Of a DNA stretch of 64,000 bases, positions 49,223-58,077 are shown one piece after another. The first letter of the stretch is position 1; each line of letters opens with the position of its first letter. Source of the stretch: Flavobacterium sp. KJJ (GTDB taxonomy: Bacteria; Bacteroidota; Bacteroidia; Flavobacteriales; Flavobacteriaceae). The notes below the pieces were generated by a model that saw nothing but the letters and a program-made list of their open reading frames with translations, was not told the origin of the DNA and made no database searches. The position numbers and the translations under genes were made by a program. Location: NCBI RefSeq assembly GCF_000708595.2, contig NZ_JARP01000003.1:62001-126000 (forward strand), given 5' to 3'.

Positions 49223-49279
49223 TATTGAAATAAATAATATGAAATGAATAGGGAAGAAGTTTAGAAATTTATTTCAATA
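49223..49279 (+). repeat. 13-bp perfect inverted repeat in the upxY leader
   Basis: TATTGAAATAAAT (49223-49235) is the exact reverse complement of ATTTATTTCAATA (49267-49279), with 31 bases between. In RNA this forms a hairpin that ends 12 bases before the ATG of the UpxY-like gene. No T-run follows. Confidence 0.7.
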
Positions 49280-49291
49280 AAGAGAAAAATT

Positions 49292-49756
49292 ATGACTTGG
49301 TATGTTTTGTATACAAAGCCTAAATGGGAGAAAAAAGTTGCGGAGAAACTTACGCAAAATGGGATTGAGTGCTACTGTCCATTAATAACTCAAGTGAAAG
49401 AATGGTCAGATAGAAAGAAAAAGATTGAAGTGCCGCTTTTCAATTCTTATGTTTTTGTACAATTACCAGATTCAGAACGAAATTCAGTATTTACGGTTCC
49501 GGGTGTTGTTCGATATTTATTTTGGCTTGGAAAGCCAGCCATTGTAAGAGATGAGGAAATAAATGTTATCAAAACAAGTCTGAAGAGTTCAAATATTAGT
49601 GATATATCAGTAAGATCAATTCAGGTTGGCGATAGAATAAAATTGGATTCAGGAGCATTCAATAACCAAGATGCAATTGTTCAGGAAATTTCTAATACAC
49701 AGTATATTTTAGTACTGGAATCTTTAGGGTGTGTGTTAAAAATAAAATATAAGTAA
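49292..49756 (+). CDS. UpxY-like NusG paralogue, transcription antiterminator
   Basis: The 154-residue protein has the NusG N-terminal domain TWYVLYTKPKWEKKVAEKL followed by PLFNSYVFVQLPD near residue 48 and the VPGVVRYLFWLGKPA segment near 69. The C-terminal KOW domain is at about 108-154 (VGDRIKLDSGAFNNQDAIVQ). UpxY proteins bind RNA polymerase at the 5' end of a polysaccharide operon and prevent early termination. Here the gene sits in mid-locus, 276 bases before the next gene. The gap carries a terminator, a promoter and a structured leader. Confidence 0.92.
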   Translation: MTWYVLYTKPKWEKKVAEKLTQNGIECYCPLITQVKEWSDRKKKIEVPLFNSYVFVQLPDSERNSVFTVPGVVRYLFWLGKPAIVRDEEINVIKTSLKSSNISDISVRSIQVGDRIKLDSGAFNNQDAIVQEISNTQYILVLESLGCVLKIKYK

Positions 49757-49793
49757 AATTTAACTTTAAATTTTTAACTTATCTTTAAGTGAA

Positions 49794-49840
49794 AAAGAAG
49801 ATAAAATCTCTCTGATTTGAGGTTTTATCTTCTTTTTTTT
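49794..49840 (+). terminator. Terminator after the upxY-like gene
   Basis: AAAGAAGATAAAA at 49794-49806 pairs with TTTTATCTTCTTT at 49823-49835 around a 16-base loop, in which CTC and GAG can also pair. A run of T follows to 49840. Confidence 0.9.
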
Positions 49841-49933
49841 TAGCTATTCTACTTTTTATATGCTGATAGATAGTAGTTTGGTTATTTTTTGTTTTTTTTA
49901 ACCAGTAGATTTTCGATGTTTACGGGAAACCGT

Positions 49934-49965
49934 ATTGAATAAATTGACTTAATATGTTATATTTG
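49934..49965 (+). promoter_or_regulatory. Promoter of the second half of the polysaccharide locus
   Basis: ATTG at 49934-49937 (three of four to TTTG) and TATATTTG at 49958-49965 are 20 bases apart. Transcription would start near 49969, giving a leader of about 64 bases before 50033. Confidence 0.7.
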
Positions 49966-49985
49966 CCGCAAATGATTTTAGAATA

Positions 49986-50024
49986 CCTGTGTCAATTTTT
50001 TGTGACTCAGGACGGCGAAGCCGT
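49986..50024 (+). promoter_or_regulatory. Two-hairpin leader, candidate antiterminator target
   Basis: The first hairpin is CCTGtGTCA (49986-49994) with TGACtCAGG (50003-50011), eight pairs and one mismatch. The second is ACGGC (50012-50016) with GCCGT (50020-50024) and the loop GAA, directly stacked on the first. They occupy most of the 5' leader just downstream of the UpxY-like gene. No T-run follows, so they are not terminators. Confidence 0.55.
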
Positions 50025-50032
50025 GAATTGTA

Positions 50033-51346
50033 ATGAGTGAATTGAATAAAAAAGACTACAAATTGAATCAAAATATTAAAATAGCTGTTATAGGTTTAGG
50101 TTATGTTGGTCTTCCTTTGGCTAGGCTATTTGGTACAAAATATTCTGTTGTAGGTTTTGATATAAATGAGTCAAGAGTTAGATCTTTAAAATCGGGAACA
50201 GATTCTACATTAGAAGTTGATGATGCAACCTTGCAGAAAGTACTAATTAATAGTCCAAATGATATAAAAGGATTGTATTGTACCACTTCTTTAAATGATA
50301 TAGCAGATTGTAACTATTTTATAATAACAGTTCCAACCCCTGTTGATAAAAATAATCGTCCAGATTTGACTCCTTTATATAAATCGAGCGAATCAGTCGG
50401 AAAAGTTTTAAAAAAGGGTGATATCGTAATTTATGAATCTACGGTCTATCCAGGTGTTACAGAAGAACAATGCGTGCCAGTTTTAGAAAAAATTTCAGGA
50501 TTGAAATTTAATCAAGACTTTTATGCAGGATATTCTCCAGAACGAATTAACCCAGGAGATAAGGAACATACTGTTGAAAAGATTTTGAAAGTAACTTCAG
50601 GTTCAACTCCTGAAATTGGCTTAAAAGTCGATGCGTTATATAAATCCGTTATTACTGCAGGAACTCACTTGGCGCCATCAATAAAAGTTGCTGAAGCGGC
50701 AAAAGTTATAGAAAATTCTCAAAGAGATATTAATATTGCTTTTGTAAATGAATTGGCTAAAATATTCAATTTAATGAATATTGATACTCAGGAAGTATTA
50801 GCAGCTGCATCTACAAAATGGAATTTCCTTCCGTTTAAACCAGGTCTAGTAGGGGGACATTGTATAGGAGTTGATCCCTATTATTTAGCACAAAGAGCAC
50901 AAGAATTTGGCTACCATCCTGAAATAATTTTAGCAGGGCGACGTTTAAATGACAGTATGGGTGAATACATTGCGTCTCAAGTTATTAAGTTGATGATAAA
51001 AAAAGGTATTTCTGTTAATGGAGCAGAGCTATTAATGCTTGGAATTACTTTTAAAGAAAATTGCCCAGACGTTAGAAATACTAAAATTGTTGATGTTATT
51101 AAAGCATTAACAGAATACGGAATCTCGGTAACCATATTTGATCCTCTTGCTAATGCAAATGATGTAAAAAAAGAATATAATTTAGTAACGATTAACGCTG
51201 TTCCAGAAAATAAATTTGATGCGATAGTTCTAGGAGTAGCTCACGCAGCATTTTTAGAATTAAATTTTTCTGAGTTACAAAAAACAAATAGTTTAATATA
51301 CGATGTAAAAGGAGTTTTAGGTACTATATCTGATAATAGATTATAA
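50033..51346 (+). CDS. wbpO: Nucleotide sugar dehydrogenase, WbpO/TviB type
   Basis: The 437-residue protein has the NAD loop VIGLGYVGLPLARLFG at residues 20-35. FDINESRVRSLKSGTDSTLEV follows, then YSPERINPGDKEHTVEKI near residue 167. The catalytic Cys is in GLVGGHCIGVDPYYLA near residue 276. The family oxidises UDP-GlcNAc or UDP-GalNAc to the uronic acid. Paired with the WbpP-like epimerase it would make UDP-GalNAcA as in Vi antigen and O6 antigen pathways. It is the first gene after the structured leader. Confidence 0.9.
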   Translation: MSELNKKDYKLNQNIKIAVIGLGYVGLPLARLFGTKYSVVGFDINESRVRSLKSGTDSTLEVDDATLQKVLINSPNDIKGLYCTTSLNDIADCNYFIITVPTPVDKNNRPDLTPLYKSSESVGKVLKKGDIVIYESTVYPGVTEEQCVPVLEKISGLKFNQDFYAGYSPERINPGDKEHTVEKILKVTSGSTPEIGLKVDALYKSVITAGTHLAPSIKVAEAAKVIENSQRDINIAFVNELAKIFNLMNIDTQEVLAAASTKWNFLPFKPGLVGGHCIGVDPYYLAQRAQEFGYHPEIILAGRRLNDSMGEYIASQVIKLMIKKGISVNGAELLMLGITFKENCPDVRNTKIVDVIKALTEYGISVTIFDPLANANDVKKEYNLVTINAVPENKFDAIVLGVAHAAFLELNFSELQKTNSLIYDVKGVLGTISDNRL

Positions 51347-51378
51347 ATAACTAAGAGTTCTTTTTTTATATAAAAAAG

Positions 51379-52386
51379 ATGAGTATAAATAAGTCAATTA
51401 CACATGTAATTTTAACAGGAGGCGTAGGAAGTAGATTATGGCCTCTTTCTCGTAAAAGTCAGCCAAAACAATATTTAGAGATATTTGAAGGAAAATCATT
51501 ATTTGAAATGACAGTTGATCGAAATAGTCATTTGGCAAATAAAGTTATGGTAGTTGGAAACGTTGATAATCATCATTTAAGTGGAAAAGTGATGGATAAA
51601 ACGCAGACCTCATATATTAATGTTGTCGAAGCAACACCTCGAAATACCGCAGCAGCCATTGCATTTGCAGCATTTGCTTCTGAACCTGAAGATGTATTGC
51701 TTGTAACGCCATCAGATCATATTATTGATATAATGGAAAATTATAATAATGCGATAAGTGAAGCGGTTTCAAAAGCGCAAGAAGGTTTTATTGTAACATT
51801 TGGAGTTATTCCAACTAAGCCTGAAACTGGTTATGGATATATTGAATATAAAGGAGATAAAGTAATATCATTTCGTGAGAAACCAAACGAAACCACAGCA
51901 AAAGAATTTATTTCTAAAGGTAATTTTTTATGGAATAGTGGTATGTTTTGCTTTAAAGCAGGTGTACTTTTAGAAGAGCTGAAACAATTTCAGCCAGATG
52001 TTTATGAAAAGTCTAAAGCTGTTTGGGAAGCGAGTAAAGATGGTTTTTTAGATTTAAATCTATCTTTAGAAATTCCTTCAATTAGTATTGATTATGCTGT
52101 GATGGAACGCAGTAAAAAAATTAAAGTTGTTCCTGCATCATTTTCTTGGTCAGATTTAGGTTCTTTTGAATCTGTTTATGATTATTTAGTTTCTAATGGT
52201 CATTCTGTAGATCAAAATGGTAATATGGTAATTGGAAGTGATAAGCATACTACTTTTTTAGGATTAAAAAATACTATTTTTGTATATACAGATTCAGCTA
52301 ATTTGATTCTACAAAAAGAAAACTCACAAGATGTAAAAGATATTTACAGTGAGTTAGAAAAACAAAATTCAGAATTATTAAATTAA
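51379..52386 (+). CDS. manC: Mannose-1-phosphate guanylyltransferase
   Basis: The 335-residue protein has the nucleotidyltransferase signature LTGGVGSRLWPLSRKSQPKQ at residues 12-31. ATPRNTAAAIAFAA lies near residue 84, VTPSDHII near 112 and SFREKPNETTAKEFI near 170. It makes GDP-mannose. It lacks the C-terminal cupin isomerase domain of bifunctional ManC/AlgA, so mannose-6-phosphate must come from a separate isomerase. The stop overlaps the rfbB start as TAATG. Confidence 0.88.
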   Translation: MSINKSITHVILTGGVGSRLWPLSRKSQPKQYLEIFEGKSLFEMTVDRNSHLANKVMVVGNVDNHHLSGKVMDKTQTSYINVVEATPRNTAAAIAFAAFASEPEDVLLVTPSDHIIDIMENYNNAISEAVSKAQEGFIVTFGVIPTKPETGYGYIEYKGDKVISFREKPNETTAKEFISKGNFLWNSGMFCFKAGVLLEELKQFQPDVYEKSKAVWEASKDGFLDLNLSLEIPSISIDYAVMERSKKIKVVPASFSWSDLGSFESVYDYLVSNGHSVDQNGNMVIGSDKHTTFLGLKNTIFVYTDSANLILQKENSQDVKDIYSELEKQNSELLN

Positions 52387-53444
52387 TGAAATTCAAAATG
52401 AAAAGAATTCTTATCACAGGTGGTGCTGGTTTTATTGGATCACATGTAGTTAGACGTTTTGTAAATAAATATCCAGATTACCAAATTTTTAATTTAGATG
52501 CACTGACTTATGCAGGAAATCTTGAAAATATTAAAGATATTGAGAATCAGCCAAATTATCATTTTGTAAAAGGAGATATAGTTGATGAAGCTTTTATTAA
52601 TGAACTTTTTCTAACATATAATTTTGATGGTGTATTGCACCTGGCAGCTGAATCTCATGTTGACCGTTCAATTGAAGATCCATTAGCTTTTGTGAAAACA
52701 AATGTTATTGGAACAATGAATCTATTGAATGCCGCTAAAAACCAATGGAAAGAAAATTTTGAAGGAAAGAGATTCTACCATATTAGTACAGATGAAGTTT
52801 ATGGTTCATTAGGAACAGAGGGGCTGTTTACAGAAACAACTCCCTATGATCCAAATTCTCCATATTCAGCTTCAAAAGCAAGTTCAGATCATTTCGTTAG
52901 AGCCTATGGTGAAACTTACGGATTGCCTTATGTGCTAACTAATTGTTCTAATAATTATGGTTCTTACCATTTTCCAGAAAAATTAATACCCCTTTTTATA
53001 AATAATATTATAAATAACAAACCATTACCAGTTTATGGAGATGGAAATTACACTCGTGATTGGTTATTTGTTGAAGATCATGCTATTGCCATAGATTTAG
53101 TTTTTCACGAAGGTAAAAATCATGACACTTATAATATTGGTGGTTTCAATGAATGGAAAAATATTGATTTGGTTAAATTATTGTGCCAAATTATGGATCA
53201 AAAATTAGGAAGAAGTGAGGGAACTTCTGGAAAATTAATTACATATGTAAAGGACAGACCAGGACATGATTTGCGTTATGCGATAGATGCTTCAAAAATT
53301 AATAAAGAGCTTGGATGGAAACCTTCTGTCACTTTTGAAGAAGGATTGGAGAGAACTATAAATTGGTATTTAAATAATGAAGAGTGGCTTCAAAATGTAA
53401 CATCAGGTTTATATAAAGATTATTACCAAAAACAATATTCATAA
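52386..53444 (+). CDS. rfbB: dTDP-glucose 4,6-dehydratase
   Basis: The 352-residue extended SDR has TGGAGFIGSHVVRRF at residues 10-24. HLAAESHVDRSIEDP lies near residue 85, the catalytic region STDEVYGSLG near 135, and YSASKASSDHF with Tyr and Lys near 162. LTNCSNNYGSYHFPEKLIP is diagnostic of RmlB. It makes dTDP-4-keto-6-deoxyglucose; rmlA, C and D are not in the window. The start at 52386 is coupled to manC, and an internal ATG at 52398 is also plausible. Confidence 0.95.
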   Translation: MKFKMKRILITGGAGFIGSHVVRRFVNKYPDYQIFNLDALTYAGNLENIKDIENQPNYHFVKGDIVDEAFINELFLTYNFDGVLHLAAESHVDRSIEDPLAFVKTNVIGTMNLLNAAKNQWKENFEGKRFYHISTDEVYGSLGTEGLFTETTPYDPNSPYSASKASSDHFVRAYGETYGLPYVLTNCSNNYGSYHFPEKLIPLFINNIINNKPLPVYGDGNYTRDWLFVEDHAIAIDLVFHEGKNHDTYNIGGFNEWKNIDLVKLLCQIMDQKLGRSEGTSGKLITYVKDRPGHDLRYAIDASKINKELGWKPSVTFEEGLERTINWYLNNEEWLQNVTSGLYKDYYQKQYS

Positions 53445-53462
53445 ATAAAACAATTTTAATTA

Positions 53463-53480
53463 AGCCTTTATTTAAGGGCT
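53463..53480 (+). promoter_or_regulatory. Small hairpin before the second export gene
   Basis: AGCCTTTA (53463-53470) can pair with TAAGGGCT (53473-53480), with one T-G wobble and a very tight loop. It lies 16 bases before the ATG and lacks a T-run. Confidence 0.3.
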
Positions 53481-53496
53481 AAAGTTATAAATCAAC

Positions 53497-55923
53497 ATGA
53501 AAAAAATCACGTACGTTCTTACCCTATTTTTAATTTTATTGTTGTCTTGTAATGCAAATGCACAAGATATACTTAAATCTAAAGATTTAAGTACTGTAAA
53601 AGTAGATTATTTATCAGATGATGACTTAGCTAAAATTAGTGCACAATTAAAAAGCAATAATACTACTATAGAACAAGTTGAACCAATGGCACTTTCTAAA
53701 GGAATGAGTCAAGTAGAATTTGATAAATTACGAATCAAATTAAATGAATTTTCTAAAAAAAATGCTAAAGGAAGTGACCAAGCATCAAAAATTCAAGAAG
53801 ATAAAAATGGTTCGGGAAGAAAACAAGAAAAGATAATTAATGAAAAGGTAAAAGACTCAACAAACGCATTAATTTTCGGATCAGAATTATTTGACAATCC
53901 AACATTGAATTTTGAACCAGACTTGAAGCTGGCTACTCCAATGAATTATATTTTAGGTCCAGGTGATGAATTACAAGTTAGTGTTTATGGAGTTCAAGAA
54001 TATAATGCAAGTATACCAGTTAGTGTTGAAGGCAAAATAACGATTGATTACGTAGGACAGATTTCTGTTTCGGGAATGTCCATAGAAGCGGCAACTCAAA
54101 AAATAAAGGCATCAATTGCAAGGGTATACAGTACAGTTAGCTCTGGGCAGTCTCAAGTAAGTGTAAGCTTAAGTCGAATTCGTACAATTAAAGTTACTAT
54201 TGTAGGAGGTAAACAGCCGGGTAATTATTCAATTTCGTCTTTGGCAACAGTTTACAATGCCCTGCACTTAGCAGGCGGCCCCGGTAAAAATGGAAGTTAT
54301 AGAAATATTGAATTAATCAGGAATAACAAAGTTTATAGAAATGTTGATATCTATAAGTTTTTAGTTAAAGGAGATCAATCAGATAATGTTAGCTTAAAAG
54401 ATAATGATGTAATTAGAATTCCAGCATATAGTCAAAGAGTGACCGTTGAAGGAGAAGTTAAACGTCCTGGTATTTTTGAAATGAAAAAGGGAGAAACATT
54501 TGCCGATTTATTGAATTTTGCATCAGGATTTAATGAATTTGCATACACTTCGTCTGTGAATGTAGTACAAAAAACAGGAAAAGAATTTAAAGTTCATGAT
54601 ATTAATGAAAGTGAATATGGCTCTTATGCGCCTCAATCGGGAGATGTTTTTAGAGTTACGAAAATTTTAAATCGATTTGAAAATCGTATTAGGATTGAAG
54701 GTGCTGTTTTTCGCCCAGATTACTATTCTTACACTGAAGGTATGCGAATTTCAGATCTTATTATAAGAGCTGAAGGGCTTAAAGAGGATGCTTACTCTAA
54801 AAGAGCTAGAATTATCCGTTTAAAAACTGATTTAACTACAGAAATTGTTAATGTTGATTTGGCTAGTGCTTTGTCTGGAGATTTAAATGCTGATATCGAA
54901 TTAAAAAGAGAAGATATTGTAACTGTTTATTCTATTCTGGATTTCAGAGAAGAATATAAGGTGACTATTGATGGAGAAGTTAAAAATCCAGGTGAATATG
55001 AATATTTTGAAAATTTAACTTTAAATGATTTAGTTGTACAAGTTGGTGGTTTAACAGGATCGGCTTCTAAAAGAGTTGAGATTGCAAGAATGGTAAAATC
55101 AGATGTCATAGACGACGCAGATCCAAAACGTATTGAGTTAATAGAACTTGAAATTACGGCAGATAATAACGAACAAATTAAAAACTTTGTTTTAAAGCCT
55201 TTTGATGTAATTAATATTCGTAAAATGGCAGTTTATGAGAAACCTCAAATGGTTATAGTAAGCGGTGCTGTAGGTTATCCAGGTAAATATGTTTTAGCAA
55301 ACAAAAAAGAAACTGTTTATAATGTGGTTATGAGAGCTGGAGGTCTAACATCAATTGCTAATTTAGACGGAATGAAGATTAAAAGACCTATTAAACAGGA
55401 TCAAATTGAAAAATTACAGAGCATTGATTTGAACCTTTCAAAAAATGATACGCTAAAAGATAAATTAACCAAAAAGTTAACTGAAGATTTAAAGTATGCT
55501 ACTATTCCAGTTAACTGGGAAAAAATTGTAAAAGATAAGAATCACTATTCGAATGTTACATTATTTCCTGGCGATGAAATTGAAGTTGCAGTTTATAATG
55601 AAGGTGTGAAAGTTACAGGAAATGTTTTATTAACTTCTGAAATACCATATAGAAGTGGAAAAGGTTTTAAATACTATATAAATGCTGTTGGAGGTGTTGA
55701 TAATAGAGGATGGAAAAGAAAAGCTTATATAATTTACCCCAATGGTAAAGCTTCAGTAACAGGATCATTTTTATTTTTTAGGTCTTATCCTAAAGTTACT
55801 CCAGATTCGCAGATAGTAGTTCCTGAAAAACCAGAAACTAAAAAAATGACTACTGGAGAATGGGTTGGTATTGGAAGTGTTCTAACGAGCTTAGCATTGT
55901 TAATTGTTACTGCTTTTAAATAA
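53497..55923 (+). CDS. Multi-SLBB polysaccharide export protein
   Basis: The protein has 808 residues. After a signal peptide (a Cys in LLLSCNANAQ makes a lipoprotein possible) comes a Lys/Gln/Ser-rich helical region. The Poly_export domain at about 150-235 contains YILGPGDELQVSVYG. A series of SLBB domains follows, marked by repeated VxGEVKxPGxFE/Y segments near 318, 402, 488, 585 and 695. A C-terminal helix, GIGSVLTSLALLIVTAF, ends it. This long form differs from the 261-residue exporter at 43552. It is probably the outer-membrane channel of a second export system. Confidence 0.9.
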   Translation: MKKITYVLTLFLILLLSCNANAQDILKSKDLSTVKVDYLSDDDLAKISAQLKSNNTTIEQVEPMALSKGMSQVEFDKLRIKLNEFSKKNAKGSDQASKIQEDKNGSGRKQEKIINEKVKDSTNALIFGSELFDNPTLNFEPDLKLATPMNYILGPGDELQVSVYGVQEYNASIPVSVEGKITIDYVGQISVSGMSIEAATQKIKASIARVYSTVSSGQSQVSVSLSRIRTIKVTIVGGKQPGNYSISSLATVYNALHLAGGPGKNGSYRNIELIRNNKVYRNVDIYKFLVKGDQSDNVSLKDNDVIRIPAYSQRVTVEGEVKRPGIFEMKKGETFADLLNFASGFNEFAYTSSVNVVQKTGKEFKVHDINESEYGSYAPQSGDVFRVTKILNRFENRIRIEGAVFRPDYYSYTEGMRISDLIIRAEGLKEDAYSKRARIIRLKTDLTTEIVNVDLASALSGDLNADIELKREDIVTVYSILDFREEYKVTIDGEVKNPGEYEYFENLTLNDLVVQVGGLTGSASKRVEIARMVKSDVIDDADPKRIELIELEITADNNEQIKNFVLKPFDVINIRKMAVYEKPQMVIVSGAVGYPGKYVLANKKETVYNVVMRAGGLTSIANLDGMKIKRPIKQDQIEKLQSIDLNLSKNDTLKDKLTKKLTEDLKYATIPVNWEKIVKDKNHYSNVTLFPGDEIEVAVYNEGVKVTGNVLLTSEIPYRSGKGFKYYINAVGGVDNRGWKRKAYIIYPNGKASVTGSFLFFRSYPKVTPDSQIVVPEKPETKKMTTGEWVGIGSVLTSLALLIVTAFK

Positions 55924-55931
55924 ATATTTTA

Positions 55932-56996
55932 ATGGATAAACCTGTTGAAAACGATGAAATTTCGTTAAAAGAATTAATGCTAAAATTAAAAGAATGGTAT
56001 TTTTATTTATTGTCAAAGTGGAAAATCATTATTGTAGCATTTATAATTGGAGCAATACTTGGAGTAGCATATTCTTTTGTAAAAAAACCAATTTATAGTG
56101 CAACATTATCATTTGCTTTAGAAGATGAAAAAGGAGGTGGTATAGGTGGAGCTTTAGGTTTAGCAAGTTCATTTGGTCTAGATTTAGGAGGAAGTGGCGG
56201 AGGTATATTTACTGGCTCTAATTTAACTGAGTTATTCAAGTCTAGAGCAATGGTTGAAAAAACATTACTTTCTCCTGTTAATATAGATGGAAAACAAGTT
56301 TCTTTGGCAGAAATGTATATTCAGGACTATGAATGGAGAAAAAAATGGGATAACAATCCAAAATTATCATCTATTCAATTTTTGCCAAATGCTAATCGAA
56401 AATTATTTACACGTACACAAGATAGTATTTTGGGTATCATGTATTTTGATTTGTCACGAGATAAATTATTTGTAGGTCAAAAAGATAAAAAGGTATCTAT
56501 TTTTAATATTGAAGTATCTGATATAAATGAACAATTTGCAAAATATTTTTGCGAAGCTTTGGCTAAACAGGTATCAGATTTTTACATTGATACAAAAAGT
56601 AAAAAAGCTAGAACTAATATGGCTATTTTAGAACGTCAGGTTGATTCTATACGAGGCGAGCTTAATGGATCAATTACTGGTGTAGCCGTTGCTAATGACA
56701 ATACTTTTAACTTGAATCCAGCAATGAATGTTCGTCGTACACCTTCAGCTAGAAGGCAAGTTGATGTTCAGGCTAATACAGCTATTTTAACTGAGTTAGT
56801 AAAACAATCTGAGTTGGCTAAAGTAACTTTAAGAAAAGAAACACCTTTAATTCAAATTATAGATAGACCGATATTGCCATTAGCTAAAGAACGTTTTGGA
56901 AAGACAAAAGGAGTTCTGTTAGGTGGTTTTTTAGCAGGATTTTTAGCATTGTTTTATTTGATTTTTAAGAGAATAATAACACTTTTTTTTCAGTAA
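55932..56996 (+). CDS. Wzz-type chain-length determinant without kinase domain
   Basis: The 354-residue protein has membrane helices at about 34-54 (IIIVAFIIGAILGVAYSFV) and 325-345 (VLLGGFLAGFLALFYLIF), with a periplasmic domain between them. A Gly-rich patch GGGIGGALGLASSFG is near residue 68. There is no cytoplasmic ATPase domain, unlike the Wzc-like protein at 44353. It begins eight bases after the multi-SLBB exporter and most likely works with it as the inner-membrane co-polymerase. Confidence 0.9.
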   Translation: MDKPVENDEISLKELMLKLKEWYFYLLSKWKIIIVAFIIGAILGVAYSFVKKPIYSATLSFALEDEKGGGIGGALGLASSFGLDLGGSGGGIFTGSNLTELFKSRAMVEKTLLSPVNIDGKQVSLAEMYIQDYEWRKKWDNNPKLSSIQFLPNANRKLFTRTQDSILGIMYFDLSRDKLFVGQKDKKVSIFNIEVSDINEQFAKYFCEALAKQVSDFYIDTKSKKARTNMAILERQVDSIRGELNGSITGVAVANDNTFNLNPAMNVRRTPSARRQVDVQANTAILTELVKQSELAKVTLRKETPLIQIIDRPILPLAKERFGKTKGVLLGGFLAGFLALFYLIFKRIITLFFQ

Positions 56997-57018
56997 ACAA
57001 ATTTTTTGAAATTCGATA

Positions 57019-58047
57019 ATGAAAAATTATACTTTAAAGGTTCAAGATATACGAAAAGAAACTGTTGATACTGTAACTGTTTGTTTTAAACAGCCAGGAC
57101 TAAAAAAAATTAAATATTTAGCTGGACAGTATTTAACGCTTCAATTTAGAATTGATGGGAGAAGATATATTAGGCCCTATTCTTTCTCTTCAACCCCAGT
57201 AATTGATTCCACACTCAACGTCACAATAAAAAGAGTACCAGATGGTATTGTTTCAAATTATATCAATAATTATGTAAAAGTTGATGATGTAATTGAGGTG
57301 CAAGAACCATTAGGTGATTTTGTATTTCAGGATAATGATTTACTAAAATCAGTAGTTTTTTGGGGCGTTGGTAGTGGAATTACACCACTTTTTTCAATGA
57401 TAAAAGAATTATTAATTGTTCATCCAAAAATTAGTATTTATTTGGTTTATGGAAATAAATCAAAAAAATCAGTAATTTTTTATGAAGAATTAGAAAAACT
57501 TAAATCAATTTATTCAGAACGTTTTAAGATATACTATTTCTATTCGAAAGAAGAATTTTTTGATAACGAATCACATAATTTTCATGGAAGGATAAATTCT
57601 GATTTTGTTAGTGATCTGATAAAAAAAATTGAACAACCTACAAGACATTATGTTTGTGGCCCAATTGGTCTAAAAAAAACAATTAAAGATTCTTTACTCT
57701 ATCTGACAGGAAATTTGGACAACTTTTTTTCTGAAGATTTTGAAATTGTTAAAAATCCTGAAGATTTTCAAGATATAAATAATCAGGAAATTGTGTTGTC
57801 TTTTCAAGGGAGTAAAAATAAAATTACAATAAACAAAGGGAACTCAATATTAGAGGAAGCATTGGAAATAGGTCTTGAATTGCCATACTCATGTCAAACA
57901 GGAAATTGCAGTACATGTAAAGCAACTCTTATATCAGGAGAATTAAAAATGATCGGATTAAGCAAGCCTAGAACAGATTTAAATCAAAATGAATATTTAT
58001 TATGCTGTAGTTACCCCATGACAAATAATGTTTGTGTTGAGATATAA
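57019..58047 (+). CDS. FAD/[2Fe-2S] reductase, candidate E3 for 3,6-dideoxysugar synthesis
   Basis: The 342-residue protein has the FAD-binding domain at about 1-98 with RPYSFSSTP near residue 52. The NAD(P)H domain is at about 105-235 with FWGVGSGITPLFSMIK. The C-terminal plant-type ferredoxin domain is at about 258-342, with C292, C297 and C300 in CQTGNCSTC and a fourth Cys at 329 or 330. RfbI/AscD (E3) carry the ferredoxin domain at the N-terminus, so the order is reversed here. Next to rfbF and rfbG it probably serves as E3. A phenylacetate-type PaaE reductase is the structural alternative. Confidence 0.75.
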   Translation: MKNYTLKVQDIRKETVDTVTVCFKQPGLKKIKYLAGQYLTLQFRIDGRRYIRPYSFSSTPVIDSTLNVTIKRVPDGIVSNYINNYVKVDDVIEVQEPLGDFVFQDNDLLKSVVFWGVGSGITPLFSMIKELLIVHPKISIYLVYGNKSKKSVIFYEELEKLKSIYSERFKIYYFYSKEEFFDNESHNFHGRINSDFVSDLIKKIEQPTRHYVCGPIGLKKTIKDSLLYLTGNLDNFFSEDFEIVKNPEDFQDINNQEIVLSFQGSKNKITINKGNSILEEALEIGLELPYSCQTGNCSTCKATLISGELKMIGLSKPRTDLNQNEYLLCCSYPMTNNVCVEI

Positions 58048-58077
58048 GTAAAAAATAATCATAGATAAAATATAATA

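Noticed and set aside
49223..49279. Inverted repeat as an invertible promoter of the Bacteroides capsule type
   Set aside because: Only 31 bases lie between the arms, too few for a promoter with known spacing. No invertase gene is near, and the interior shows no TAnnTTTG box on either strand. An RNA hairpin is more likely.
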